From NCBI GenBank assembly GCA_001874155.1, contig MPDB01000002.1:186001-250000 (forward strand): a stretch of 64,000 nucleotides of DNA, given 5' to 3'. The notes below the pieces were generated by a model. That model was not told where the DNA came from, did not search any database, and saw nothing but the letters and a program-made list of their open reading frames with translations. Positions 19,866 to 28,479 of this stretch are shown here, piece after piece. Source of the stretch: Vibrio sp. MedPE-SWchi. Lineage in GTDB: Bacteria > Pseudomonadota > Gammaproteobacteria > Enterobacterales > Vibrionaceae. The translations under genes and the position numbers were made by a program. Numbering within the stretch: position 1 is the first letter of the stretch; each line of letters begins with the position of its first letter.

Positions 19866-21731
19866 ATGACTCTTGATATTTCAAAATATCCAACATTATC
19901 ACTGGCCAACACACCAGATGAGCTACGAAGTCTCCCTAGAGAAACGCTGCCAACGCTGTGTGACGAGCTTCGTACATACCTATTGAACTCAGTGAGCCAA
20001 TCTAGTGGTCACTTAGCTTCAGGCCTTGGTACTGTCGAGTTAACGGTCGCCTTACACTATGTCTACAAGACACCATTTGATAAGTTAATCTGGGATGTGG
20101 GCCATCAGGCCTATCCACACAAGATTCTGACCGGTCGACGCGACCAAATGTCCACCATTCGCCAAAAAGATGGGCTTCACCCGTTCCCTTGGCGAGAAGA
20201 GAGCGAGTATGACACGCTGTCGGTAGGACACTCTTCAACCTCTATCAGCGCCGCTCTTGGCCTCGCAATCAGTGCAGAGAAAGAGAATAAAGGCCGCAAA
20301 GTGGTCAGTGTAATTGGTGACGGCGCGATCACTGCGGGTATGGCTTTTGAAGCAATGAACCACGCGGGCGACGTCCACTCAGACATGTTGGTTGTGTTAA
20401 ACGACAACGAAATGTCTATCTCAGAGAACGTCGGCGCACTGAATAACCACCTTGCTCAGGTGTTATCAGGAAACCTATACACCTCTATCCGTGAAGGCGG
20501 TAAGAAGGTGCTTTCTGGTGTTCCACCAATTAAAGAGTTGGTGCGTCGTACAGAAGAACACCTAAAAGGGATGGTGGTGCCAGGCACACTATTTGAAGAG
20601 TTAGGGTTTAACTACATTGGTCCAGTCGATGGCCATGATGTTAATGAACTCATCAAAACCCTCAAGAATATGCGTGAGTTAAAAGGCCCGCAATTTCTGC
20701 ATATCATGACCAAGAAAGGCAAAGGCTATGAGCCTGCCGAGAAAGATCCGATTGGTTATCATGGTGTGCCAAAGTTTGACCCTAGCCACACGAGCCTGCC
20801 AAAGAGCAGTAACTCGAAGCCAACTTTCTCTAAGATCTTTGGCGATTTCTTATGTGATATGGCGGCGCAAGATCCTAAGCTCATGGCCATCACTCCGGCG
20901 ATGAGAGAAGGTTCGGGCATGGTTCGTTTTGCCAAAGAATATCCAGAACAGTTCTTTGATGTGGCTATTGCCGAGCAGCATGCCGTGACTCTAGCTTCTG
21001 GTATGGCGATTGCTGGTGAAAAACCGATTGTGGCAATCTACTCAACGTTCTTGCAGCGTGGGTACGACCAACTCATCCATGACGTTGCGATTATGGATCT
21101 TCCTGTCATGTTTGCGATTGACCGTGCAGGATTAGTAGGGGCAGATGGCCAAACCCACCAGGGTGCGTTTGATCTTAGCTTCATGCGCTGTATTCCTAAT
21201 TTAACCATCATGACACCTAGTGATGAGAATGAATGTCGCCAAATGCTCTACACAGGTCACCAACATACTGGACCTAGTGCCGTGCGCTACCCTCGTGGTA
21301 ATGGCATGGGCAGTGAAATTAAAAACGATTTCACCGCACTTGAAATTGGCAAAGGGAGAATGATTCGTGAAGGGGAAAAAGTAGCGATTCTGAACTTTGG
21401 TACTTTCCTCTCTGACGCTGTTGAAGCCGCTGAAAAGCTAAACGCGACCGTGGCGGACATGCGTTTTGTTAAGCCTCTCGATGAAGCCTTGATCCAAGAA
21501 CTTGCAGGGAATCATGATGTTCTGGTGACACTCGAAGAAAATGCCACCGCTGGAGGTGCAGGCTCTGGTGTTATCGAGTTTATGATGAGTCAAAAAATAA
21601 TAAAGCCAGTATTAACCCTTGGTCTTCCTGATCGATTTATTGCTCAGGGATCTCAACAAGAGCTGTATTCTGATCTAGGCTTGGACGCGAAAGGGATTGA
21701 GAAGTCGATTGCGGACTATTTGTCTAAATAG
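19866..21731 (+). CDS. dxs: 1-deoxy-D-xylulose-5-phosphate synthase Dxs
   Basis: Dxs catalyses the first step of the MEP isoprenoid pathway, joining pyruvate and glyceraldehyde 3-phosphate with thiamine diphosphate. The 621-residue protein shows the ThDP motif [15 protein letters not shown]...VVLNDN, the active-site [14 protein letters not shown], and [15 protein letters not shown]. The ATG at 19866 gives the normal N-terminus [11 protein letters not shown]. The frame is open further upstream into ispA, but that extension is not conserved-looking. It is the last gene of the operon and is followed by a terminator. Confidence 0.96.
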   Translation: MTLDISKYPTLSLANTPDELRSLPRETLPTLCDELRTYLLNSVSQSSGHLASGLGTVELTVALHYVYKTPFDKLIWDVGHQAYPHKILTGRRDQMSTIRQKDGLHPFPWREESEYDTLSVGHSSTSISAALGLAISAEKENKGRKVVSVIGDGAITAGMAFEAMNHAGDVHSDMLVVLNDNEMSISENVGALNNHLAQVLSGNLYTSIREGGKKVLSGVPPIKELVRRTEEHLKGMVVPGTLFEELGFNYIGPVDGHDVNELIKTLKNMRELKGPQFLHIMTKKGKGYEPAEKDPIGYHGVPKFDPSHTSLPKSSNSKPTFSKIFGDFLCDMAAQDPKLMAITPAMREGSGMVRFAKEYPEQFFDVAIAEQHAVTLASGMAIAGEKPIVAIYSTFLQRGYDQLIHDVAIMDLPVMFAIDRAGLVGADGQTHQGAFDLSFMRCIPNLTIMTPSDENECRQMLYTGHQHTGPSAVRYPRGNGMGSEIKNDFTALEIGKGRMIREGEKVAILNFGTFLSDAVEAAEKLNATVADMRFVKPLDEALIQELAGNHDVLVTLEENATAGGAGSGVIEFMMSQKIIKPVLTLGLPDRFIAQGSQQELYSDLGLDAKGIEKSIADYLSK

Positions 21732-21754
21732 TGCTATTTCGGTTACTGACAACT

Positions 21755-21784
21755 AAAAACGGAGCCTAGTGCTCCGTTTTTTTC
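21755..21784 (+). terminator. Terminator after dxs
   Basis: AAAAACGGAGC / GCTCCGTTTTT with a short CTAGT loop and a long T run. It also faces the convergent gene ending at 21802. Confidence 0.85.
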
Positions 21785-21801
21785 ATTTTTAGAACCAAGC
21801 A

Positions 21802-22863
21802 TCACCGTTTTGATTCGAGGTGAGACTCTAGGGTTGATAAGTATTTCAACGTTGGGTTACCTGCATCATAATTCCCACCAGTGGCAACAATGACCGACTT
21901 TTTCGATGGAATGATGATGACATATTGCTCTCCAATACCAATAGCAGCATAAGAATTTTGGATCAATGACGGTTGCCAAAAATGCATTCCGTAGCTGCTT
22001 GGATATAGACCAAATGCAGGCGATGCGACATGGGTGATCCATCGTTCAGAAAATACGGTATGGCCCTTCCACTTCCCTCGTTCTAAATAGAGCTGACCAA
22101 ATTTCAATAAATCCCGAGAGGTTAACCGAAGTCCCCAATCTGCGCCCGCGACACTACTGCCCTGATGGCTCATCCACTCATAGTGGGTAATCCCCAGCGG
22201 CGTAAACAGTTTATCTTTCATTAACCGAGTAAAAGGTTGCCCGTCATATGCCCGCTCTACAATCCTCGACAATATCACCGTAGAAAATCCGCTGTAAGAA
22301 AACTTGCTGCCGGGCTCAAACACTACATCAAGATCAAACATAAGTTGATCAAGATCTTTGGCTAAATAATGGCGATTAAAATGATTAGCCGTCGTTTGGT
22401 AGGTATCACCAATGAGCTCATTCAGAGGGAATCCCGATGACATGTTGAGTAAGTCACCCACTGTAATCGTCATTTTCCCCTCAAGATCCGACTCTTGGTA
22501 TTCTGGATAAAATGAAAACACAGGTTGATCTAGCCCCGCTATCTTTTTTTCATCGATGGCGATGAAAACCAGAGTTGCAACAAAGGATTTGGTCACGGAA
22601 TGAAGATTATGAAGTTTATCGACACCGACAGTAAGCGCTGGCGTTTTATAGTCTCGTTCTCTACCCGGAGCGGTTCTATATAGCTCAAGCAATGTCTGAC
22701 CATCTTGCCAAACAATTAAACTATGAAGGTTATTGGCCTTGTTTGCATCGAGATCATCGACGACATGTTCTAACGATGGAGACATGTGCTCAAGGTGGAT
22801 ATTTGCGGGTTCGCAACCGAGAAGAAAAAGAGTGAATATTAGATAGATAACTTTTGGAAACAT
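21802..22863 (-). CDS. Beta-lactamase-family serine hydrolase, putative lipoprotein
   Basis: This protein belongs to the class C beta-lactamase/AmpH/esterase-type serine hydrolases (353 aa). The signal peptide ends in a lipobox (FLLGC), so lipid anchoring is likely. The catalytic SxxK motif is S89-V-T-K92 in HSVTKSFV. The second motif is YSG in FSYSGFSTV in place of YxN. A KTG-like third motif is not evident; ATGGN near the C-terminus may correspond. The substrate cannot be told. The start at 22863 is supported by GGGAGGG eight bases upstream; a GTG 36 bp earlier is less likely. Confidence 0.75.
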   Translation of the reverse strand: MFPKVIYLIFTLFLLGCEPANIHLEHMSPSLEHVVDDLDANKANNLHSLIVWQDGQTLLELYRTAPGRERDYKTPALTVGVDKLHNLHSVTKSFVATLVFIAIDEKKIAGLDQPVFSFYPEYQESDLEGKMTITVGDLLNMSSGFPLNELIGDTYQTTANHFNRHYLAKDLDQLMFDLDVVFEPGSKFSYSGFSTVILSRIVERAYDGQPFTRLMKDKLFTPLGITHYEWMSHQGSSVAGADWGLRLTSRDLLKFGQLYLERGKWKGHTVFSERWITHVASPAFGLYPSSYGMHFWQPSLIQNSYAAIGIGEQYVIIIPSKKSVIVATGGNYDAGNPTLKYLSTLESHLESKR

Positions 22864-22965
22864 GTGTTTAACCCTCCCTATTCTGGCTGAGTTAAACACA
22901 CATTTATGGATTGCTTTATTAGGGTAAAGAAGCGTGCGATCAGTTATACATTTATATCGCCCAAC

Positions 22966-23688
22966 TTACTCTGCAACCACCCAATGAAATTCTGTCATCA
23001 ATCTCTGCCAAGTTTCATCGAATCCAGCTTTCAAAACGAGCTCCTCGCCTGTTAAAGGATGAGTGAACTTCAATTCAGAGGCATGTAACATCAATTGGTA
23101 TGCCTCGTAGTTTTCTCGAAATAAGCGATTGTGTTTACCATCGCCATGGGTGGTATCTCCGACAATAGGGTGCCTTAGGTGCGCCATGTGACGGCGAAGT
23201 TGATGCTTTCGACCCGTTTTAGGCTTCATTTCCATTAAGCAGTAACGACTCGTTGGAAAGCGTCCTGTTGAGTAAGGAACTTCAACCTTAGCCAATGGCT
23301 GATAAAGCGTTACCGCTTCTTGGGCTTCTTTCTCTTTAGAGGCGAATTTGTCGGCAATTTTATCCAATTCAACTTTCAATGGGTAATCAAGCTCGCCGCC
23401 TTCTTCTATCCAACCTCGAACGATGGCATGGTAGGTTTTCTCCATCTCGTGGTTAGCAAACATTGGCATCACTTGAGACGCCACCTCACTCGATAGAGCA
23501 AACACAAGAACCCCAGAGGTCGGCCTATCTAAACGATGCAGAGGAAAAACGTGCTGTCCAATTTGATCACGTAACGTCTGCATGACAAATTGAGTTTCAT
23601 GTTTGTCTAGCCAGCTTCTGTGCACCAGCATTCCCGCAGGTTTATTCACCGCAACCAAGTATTCATCTTGAAATAGAATCTCTAGCAT
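22966..23688 (-). CDS. truC: tRNA pseudouridine(65) synthase TruC
   Basis: TruC isomerises U65 in some tRNAs. The 240-residue protein belongs to the RluA family. The catalytic Asp is in HRLDRPTSGVLVFA, and further family motifs are VNKPAGMLVHRS and LMEMKPKTGRKHQLRRHMAHLRHPIVGD. It starts at the last base of the yqcC stop (1-bp overlap), the same yqcC-truC pairing as in E. coli. Confidence 0.94.
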   Translation of the reverse strand: MLEILFQDEYLVAVNKPAGMLVHRSWLDKHETQFVMQTLRDQIGQHVFPLHRLDRPTSGVLVFALSSEVASQVMPMFANHEMEKTYHAIVRGWIEEGGELDYPLKVELDKIADKFASKEKEAQEAVTLYQPLAKVEVPYSTGRFPTSRYCLMEMKPKTGRKHQLRRHMAHLRHPIVGDTTHGDGKHNRLFRENYEAYQLMLHASELKFTHPLTGEELVLKAGFDETWQRLMTEFHWVVAE

Positions 23689-24002
23689 TATTTCACAGCC
23701 TCATCGATCTTCTGCGTCACCAAAACTATGGATTGATACTCTGCTCTATCTTGCCAAGCTTGCTCAAAGTAAGGAGCGATTGAAAAACCGCTTGGTAGGC
23801 TCTGATTTTGCTCGATAAGAAAGCGTATCTTAGGAATGAAAATCCATTGGAGCCACTGTTCTGGGTTTAATGTATCAAGCGCAAAAGGCTGTTGGCTATC
23901 GAGCGCAGATTGACTCGGCATTTCCGCCTGCCACAGTTGTTGGTTATGAAGCTCTTGCTGCAGTTCATCAAGCAAAAGAGAAAGTTGTGCAGATTGGGTC
24001 AT
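23688..24002 (-). CDS. yqcC: YqcC family protein (DUF446)
   Basis: This small cytosolic protein (104 aa) of the YqcC/DUF446 family has no known function. The typical core is the tract around LDTLNPEQWLQWIFIPKIRFLIEQ. It is translationally coupled to truC through a one-base overlap and divergent from the DUF3549 gene. Confidence 0.88.
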   Translation of the reverse strand: MTQSAQLSLLLDELQQELHNQQLWQAEMPSQSALDSQQPFALDTLNPEQWLQWIFIPKIRFLIEQNQSLPSGFSIAPYFEQAWQDRAEYQSIVLVTQKIDEAVK

Positions 24003-24089
24003 GAATCACTCTGAAAATTAACACTAGGCCTTGAAATTACGCGCTAGGATACCATGTAATAGGCATAGAAACTCAAGGTCAATTTTTCC

Positions 24090-25130
24090 ATGGAACATAT
24101 TCATACCCTTTCCGAGCTGCTTGAAAACAGTGGCTGTCAGTTCAAGATTTTTGATCTTGGTCGACGCATTAAAACCATTGAAAACAGCACCTTCTCTCGC
24201 GTAGAAAAAGGCCAACAGGCCTACCCGTTCCCGCTACAGCGAAAAGCACATTTAGCCGTCGCTTATTGGAATGAAGAGAAACAGCCATGGATTTGGTTTT
24301 TAAGATTTGAACTTGATGAGCGTGGTTTGCTGAAACAAGCCGATATTGGAAACTTCTTAAAGTTTGTTCTTGAAGCGATGGGCACTCGCATCAGCCAAGA
24401 TATGAGTGAAGACCAACAAGAAAAATTGGCTAATAACCCATACACTTACAAGCCAAGTGAAGACAAAATGGCGGTCTTTAATAGCCAAATCCGAGCGGCG
24501 CTCGATCTGCCAACCAGCCAATATTACGAGCACGCTCAGCACTACTTTACTGGCGATTTAGGATGGAGTAATTGGCAAACAGTGGGGTTACAAGGCATCA
24601 CCGATCTTTGTGCCCGACTCGGACAATCACAAAACGGCGTGATGGTTCGCAAAGCCATTCCACACCTACCCAATGAACCTCTTTATGCTCTTCTTGGTGC
24701 ACTAGAACATACTGATTTATCGAATAAATTGGCCGAGCGTCTCAGTGAACTTACAACGAAGCAATTAGAATCTAAAGAGCCCGATTTATTTCTTGTCTCA
24801 GCGCTATGCCGTGCATTGGCTGGAGCAGAAAATTCAATCTCATTGCCAATCATACAACGAATCTTAAATAGCCCTCGTCTTAGTCATCAAGAGGTGTTAA
24901 TTGGTATCGCAGGGCGTTCGTGGCACCTGCTCACAAAAGCAAACATCGCAGAGCAATTCCTTTTAAGGCTGGCTCAAACAGGAAATCAACCGCTATTTAA
25001 TCAGCTGTTCTCTGATTTAGTCATGCTTCCAGAGCTTCGTATGGTGATATTGCCGTTGTTGCACTCTAGCCCTTCAAAGGAGTTGGCGGACGCGCTGCTA
25101 TTGCTTCAACAAACAACGTATTCATCTTAA
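24090..25130 (+). CDS. DUF3549 family protein
   Basis: This is a 346-residue soluble protein of unknown function, recognised as DUF3549, a family of Vibrio and other gammaproteobacteria. No signal peptide, membrane segment or catalytic motif is obvious. The C-terminal half is rich in helices and resembles a HEAT-like repeat fold by pattern (LPNEPLYALLGALEHTDLSNK and later repeats); that is inference. It is followed by the DUF3301 gene with a 110-bp gap. Confidence 0.75.
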   Translation: MEHIHTLSELLENSGCQFKIFDLGRRIKTIENSTFSRVEKGQQAYPFPLQRKAHLAVAYWNEEKQPWIWFLRFELDERGLLKQADIGNFLKFVLEAMGTRISQDMSEDQQEKLANNPYTYKPSEDKMAVFNSQIRAALDLPTSQYYEHAQHYFTGDLGWSNWQTVGLQGITDLCARLGQSQNGVMVRKAIPHLPNEPLYALLGALEHTDLSNKLAERLSELTTKQLESKEPDLFLVSALCRALAGAENSISLPIIQRILNSPRLSHQEVLIGIAGRSWHLLTKANIAEQFLLRLAQTGNQPLFNQLFSDLVMLPELRMVILPLLHSSPSKELADALLLLQQTTYSS

Positions 25131-25240
25131 TCACTGAGTGCAGATAAACGATGAAGGGAGGGAGCCGTTAGCATCTACGCACGTCTCCCTAAATTCTACA
25201 CTCACTGACTCTCAGTCATATCGCAATATAAGGATACTCT

Positions 25241-25540
25241 GTGATAGATAATCTATTGGCCATCATCGCATTAAGCTGTGTTTGCTTTATTTTTTGGCAA
25301 CAACGTAGACAAAGTGAATTGGCAAAAGACGCCATTGAGAAAAAATGCAAACAACTCGATCTTCAGCTTGTTTCTGTCGCGCTTGGGCAACACAAACTGA
25401 AAACACCGAAAGGAAGTTGGCGCTGGCACACTATTTATCACTTTGAGTTTTCGTCGTTGGGCGACGATTGCTATCAGGGTGAACTAACGATGATTGGTTT
25501 TAGACCAATGAATTTTCAGCTGCCACCACATCGCTTGTAA
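25241..25540 (+). CDS. DUF3301 family membrane-anchored protein
   Basis: This 99-residue protein has an N-terminal membrane helix (LLAIIALSCVCFIFWQ) followed by a charged cytosolic region (QRRQSELAKDAIEKKC) and a small beta-rich part containing WRWHTIYHFEFSS. The family's role is unknown. The start codon is GTG with AAGGATA upstream. Its 3' end overlaps the convergent acetyltransferase gene by 41 bp with no terminator between. Confidence 0.75.
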   Translation: MIDNLLAIIALSCVCFIFWQQRRQSELAKDAIEKKCKQLDLQLVSVALGQHKLKTPKGSWRWHTIYHFEFSSLGDDCYQGELTMIGFRPMNFQLPPHRL

Positions 25541-26006
25541 GTTGATACTCGTAGTAAGGCCCATGAATGTCTTGGCTCTCGCCCACCTTATGGAATCCCG
25601 ATTTTTCGAGTAATTTGATCGACGCCATATGATGCGTATTGACCGTGGCTGTCACTTTAGTCAATGACAGCTCTCGGTAAGCCTTAGGAATGAACGCCTT
25701 TAGTGCTTCACTGCCCAGCCCTTTTCCCCAATAAGCCTTGTCTAGAATAATGCCGAGTTCTGGTGTTGAATCTAAGTTTGATATGAAGAGATGACCAATG
25801 TATTCGCGGTTGTAGTTATCTAATACAGCCATGCAGTACATTGACGAGTCATTCAAGACACGATCAAATAATGCTCGAGCCGAAGAAACGGTATGAGGAC
25901 CGTTCATATCCGCTCTATTCTTCACACAACAGTTCAGCATCAGGAATTCTGATTGCAGTGATTCACTGTAGGGAAGTAGCATTAATCGCCTGGTGACTAT
26001 CGTCAT
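25500..26006 (-). CDS. GNAT-family N-acetyltransferase
   Basis: This 168-residue protein of the RimJ/RimL-like GNAT group transfers acetyl from acetyl-CoA to an unknown amine, possibly a protein N-terminus. The acetyl-CoA-binding motif is YWGKGLGSEALKAFI, and NTHHMASIKLLEKSGFHKVGE is the C-terminal GNAT motif. The last 41 bp are shared with the convergent DUF3301 gene. Confidence 0.82.
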   Translation of the reverse strand: MTIVTRRLMLLPYSESLQSEFLMLNCCVKNRADMNGPHTVSSARALFDRVLNDSSMYCMAVLDNYNREYIGHLFISNLDSTPELGIILDKAYWGKGLGSEALKAFIPKAYRELSLTKVTATVNTHHMASIKLLEKSGFHKVGESQDIHGPYYEYQLTSDVVAAENSLV

Positions 26007-26164
26007 ATCTCATCCTTGATAACGACTCGTAAAGTGTTGCCGTGAGCGCCAAAATTGAATGGCGAAAGTTAAACCAACTAACCAAACCAATCATTGATCT
26101 CAGCTAGTTTTTGATATTGTTATTGAGTTTTTTGTCAAAGGGAAGTGCTATTGCACAAAATAAG

Positions 26165-26193
26165 AAAAACCCCGACACTTGCGTATCGGGGTT
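26165..26193 (-). terminator. Terminator of the Csr-type sRNA
   Basis: On the minus strand, AACCCCGATAC / GTGTCGGGGTT is followed by TTTCTTATTTT. Confidence 0.85.
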
Positions 26194-26562
26194 ATAGTCT
26201 TACTCGCAGCAGTCCGGCTACTCATTAATGCTCCATGCATCATCCATAATAGTGGCTGAATCCATCAGCATTTCCGTACGTCGCCGTCCTAGCGGTGTCC
26301 TATTCGTCCTGATAGCCAACAATCCTCGTTAGCACTCATCACTTGTTCCTTGAGCGGTGTCCATTGCATCTTCCTGATGCTGTTCCTACCTCTTCCAAGA
26401 GGTGTCCATTGTCGTTCCTTGTAGCTACCATCCTAGTAACCAATGTATCCGTACAATGTCCTTCGCTTCCTGCTGACCGCTATCCTAGCCGTCACATCTT
26501 CATCCTGAAGATAACCAAGTCCTTGGTTGTTCCTTTTCCGTATCGAACTCCTTTCGACAGGT
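26165..26562 (-). ncRNA. CsrB/CsrC-family small RNA (CsrA-sequestering)
   Basis: This ~400-nt minus-strand region has no gene but about 26 GGA triplets, many in AGGA or CGGA contexts placed in short hairpins, e.g. GAAC...AAGGAGTTC at the 5' end. That is the hallmark of RNAs that titrate the regulator CsrA. It ends in a strong terminator, CCCCGATAC...GTGTCGGGG then T5. A possible -10 (TAAATT, 26566-26571) sets the 5' end near 26562. A GacA/VarA-type box lies ~155 bp upstream. Vibrios carry several such RNAs (CsrB, CsrC, CsrD); which one this is cannot be told. The 5' end is approximate. Confidence 0.85.
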
Positions 26563-26717
26563 TCTAATTTACGCCATTTCATCTTTTAAACAATGACCCT
26601 TTCAGGTAAACAATCCTAACCAAGTCCCACAATGAAAATTTATTTTACTTTATTCAATAACTTAAAAATAAAACTTCTAGATTAACCATCAACAAAATGC
26701 ACTTCTCTTACGTTCAA

Positions 26718-26735
26718 TGTAAGAGATCTCGCACA
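26718..26735. promoter_or_regulatory. Predicted GacA/UvrY/VarA binding box
   Basis: TGTAAGAGATCTCGCACA is an imperfect palindrome. Its reverse complement, TGTGCGAGATCTCTTACA, differs at one position from the UvrY/GacA recognition sequence TGTGAGAGATCTCTTACA as remembered from E. coli csrB studies. It lies about 155 bp upstream of the sRNA start, as usual for csrB genes. It is also only 14 bp upstream of the -35 element of the divergent gene at 26814. Confidence 0.7.
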
Positions 26736-26749
26736 ACACGGCGACGTTT

Positions 26750-26778
26750 TTGATATTCGCCAAATTCTCCAATAAAAC
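26750..26778 (+). promoter_or_regulatory. Predicted promoter of the 26814 gene
   Basis: TTGATA and TAAAAC are 17 bp apart. The position fits a start about 30 bp before the ATG at 26814. Confidence 0.55.
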
Positions 26779-26813
26779 GTATCATGCACAGATAGCTATT
26801 TAAGGAGTCTACG

Positions 26814-27104
26814 ATGCTAACCCAAAATGTCACCGATGAATTAACGACGATTATGTCGAGCCTGACGCAAGAGGGCAAAGAGCCAACGGTTGCACTGGTA
26901 AAAGCCCGCCTCAGTAGCACTGTTCCTATGCCTGCCCTTATCACTGCAATCAAAAGCTGGAAGGCCTCAAACCGTGTACCGAAGGTAGAAATTGCGGCTG
27001 CAACCCCATCTGAACAAGATAAGATTGCCACACTTCAGCAGCAGGTGAATGATCTTCTCACACGTGTTAGCGCATTAGAAACACAGTTAAGAGAGAAACA
27101 ATAA
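26814..27104 (+). CDS. Small hypothetical protein, possible KfrA-like DNA-binding N-domain
   Basis: This 96-residue protein has an N-terminal helical region ([15 protein letters not shown]) that resembles the helix-turn-helix start of KfrA-type proteins. The C-terminal half is a coiled-coil ([22 protein letters not shown]). No family assignment is certain. AAGGAG lies 8 bp before the ATG, and the stop overlaps the start of the YaiI gene (TAATG), so the two are co-translated. The proximity of a VarA-type box raises the possibility of Gac/Var control. Confidence 0.7.
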   Translation: MLTQNVTDELTTIMSSLTQEGKEPTVALVKARLSSTVPMPALITAIKSWKASNRVPKVEIAAATPSEQDKIATLQQQVNDLLTRVSALETQLREKQ

Positions 27105-27550
27105 TGATGAAAATCTGGGTAGATGCTGATGCATGTCCGAAAGTCATCAGAGAAACCATTGTACGAGCTGCTGAGCGAACTGGAGTAGAGTGTACTTTTG
27201 TTGCCAACCACGTCGTCCCTGTACCTAAAAGAGCCAATATCCATTCCATTCAGGTTCCAGCTGGCTTTGATATTGCGGATAATGAAATCGTAAAAAGAAC
27301 CAATGCGGGTGATCTTGTCATCACATCGGATATCCCCCTCGCAGACGAAGTCATCACGAAAGGCGCGCTGGCTCTCAATAGCCGTGGTGAACTCTATACA
27401 ACCGAAACCATTAAGGCTCGCCTCAATATGCGTGACTTTATGGATACATTACGTTCCAGTGGTGTTCAAACGGGTGGCCCAGCAACACTCTCTCAGACAG
27501 ATAGACGTGAATTTGCTAACCACTTGGATAGAATCTTAGCCAAACGCTAA
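27104..27550 (+). CDS. yaiI: YaiI/YqxD family protein (DUF188)
   Basis: This 148-residue protein of the UPF0178/DUF188 family has a PIN-like fold and unknown substrate. The family motifs are clear: [13 protein letters not shown] at the N-terminus, [15 protein letters not shown], and [22 protein letters not shown] at the end. Two ATG codons stand in tandem (27104 and 27107). The first overlaps the upstream stop. Confidence 0.9.
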   Translation: MMKIWVDADACPKVIRETIVRAAERTGVECTFVANHVVPVPKRANIHSIQVPAGFDIADNEIVKRTNAGDLVITSDIPLADEVITKGALALNSRGELYTTETIKARLNMRDFMDTLRSSGVQTGGPATLSQTDRREFANHLDRILAKR

Positions 27551-27673
27551 CTCTCAACCTCTCTCTACCGGCACGAATTCCATCGCGACTTTCCGCCCTG
27601 GCACTAGCGCCCTGTGAAATTTTAATCCCCACACTCCGTTCTTGATGTTTAATGCAAACATGGAGTGTGGAAC

Positions 27674-28399
27674 ATGATAAACCGAATCGCCCCTTTACTA
27701 TTTTTCCTGACTGGCAGTGTGCCGATTGCCTTTGCCAACGAAGAGTACGGCATCATTGGTGGCAGTCTCACCTATGGGGAAAGTGTCTTCTCCACGGAAG
27801 ATTCACCTCAAATCAGTGCGACCCCGAATTTATTCTATGCAAGCTCTAGAGGTTTTATCGATGGCAGTCTAGCAAACTGGCAATTATTACCGTACATCGG
27901 ACTCTCTGGGCAGTGGCGGTTTGCAGAAGTGTCCGACACCTTTGTAGAGCTTCCCAACGGAATCAACAATAGAGATGGAAATGGAGAGCTAGGGTTCACT
28001 ATCGGCACAGTAGGAGCAAGAGTGACCTATCTTCATGACGTGACTTCAGAGCATAATGGCTACGAGGTACAGCTTCATTTAGGGCGAACCTTAGACACAT
28101 TTGTATCCGAGTTCACTATTACCCCTTATCTAGAGATCGACTACCGAGATAAAAAACTCGCCAGTCACCTTTACACAATCTCCTCTGAGGAATTCACGCG
28201 TTCAGGGCTCGCTCAGTTTAATGCCAACTCTTCCTTCGTTTACCAAACAGGCCTCATTGGGCTCTACGAATTCACACCGTCTTGGATAGGCATTGCGAGA
28301 GCGGATCTCATTCACCATGCGAGTGACAGCCCACTGATACAACAAGAGTTAGGCTGGTCATTGGAGTTCGGCATAACGTACCGATTTGCTGGTTTGTGA
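27674..28399 (+). CDS. MipA/OmpV family outer-membrane protein
   Basis: This 241-residue protein has a Sec signal peptide (cleavage after PIAFA) and alternating beta-strand patterns ending in an aromatic-rich strand, FGITYRFAGL, as expected of an outer-membrane barrel. It matches the MipA/OmpV family, which includes Vibrio OmpV and the MltA-interacting protein of E. coli. The ligand or partner here is unknown. The ATG at 27674 is preferred because GGAG lies 8 bp before it; a GTG 9 bp earlier is in frame. Confidence 0.8.
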   Translation: MINRIAPLLFFLTGSVPIAFANEEYGIIGGSLTYGESVFSTEDSPQISATPNLFYASSRGFIDGSLANWQLLPYIGLSGQWRFAEVSDTFVELPNGINNRDGNGELGFTIGTVGARVTYLHDVTSEHNGYEVQLHLGRTLDTFVSEFTITPYLEIDYRDKKLASHLYTISSEEFTRSGLAQFNANSSFVYQTGLIGLYEFTPSWIGIARADLIHHASDSPLIQQELGWSLEFGITYRFAGL

Positions 28400-28420
28400 T
28401 AAATGAATAAGTGACGCGCA

Positions 28421-28450
28421 TAAAAAAACCTGCGACATGCGCAGGTTTTT
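28421..28450. terminator. Bidirectional terminator between ompV-like and abgT genes
   Basis: AAAAAAACCTGCG / CGCAGGTTTTTT with an ACATG loop sits between convergent genes. Confidence 0.85.
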
Positions 28451-28479
28451 TCTTTTTCATAGACAGAATCGAGTTATGG

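Noticed and set aside
26343-26567. 74-codon plus-strand frame
   Set aside because: It lies inside the GGA-rich Csr-type RNA on the other strand, has no ribosome-binding site and an unlikely composition.
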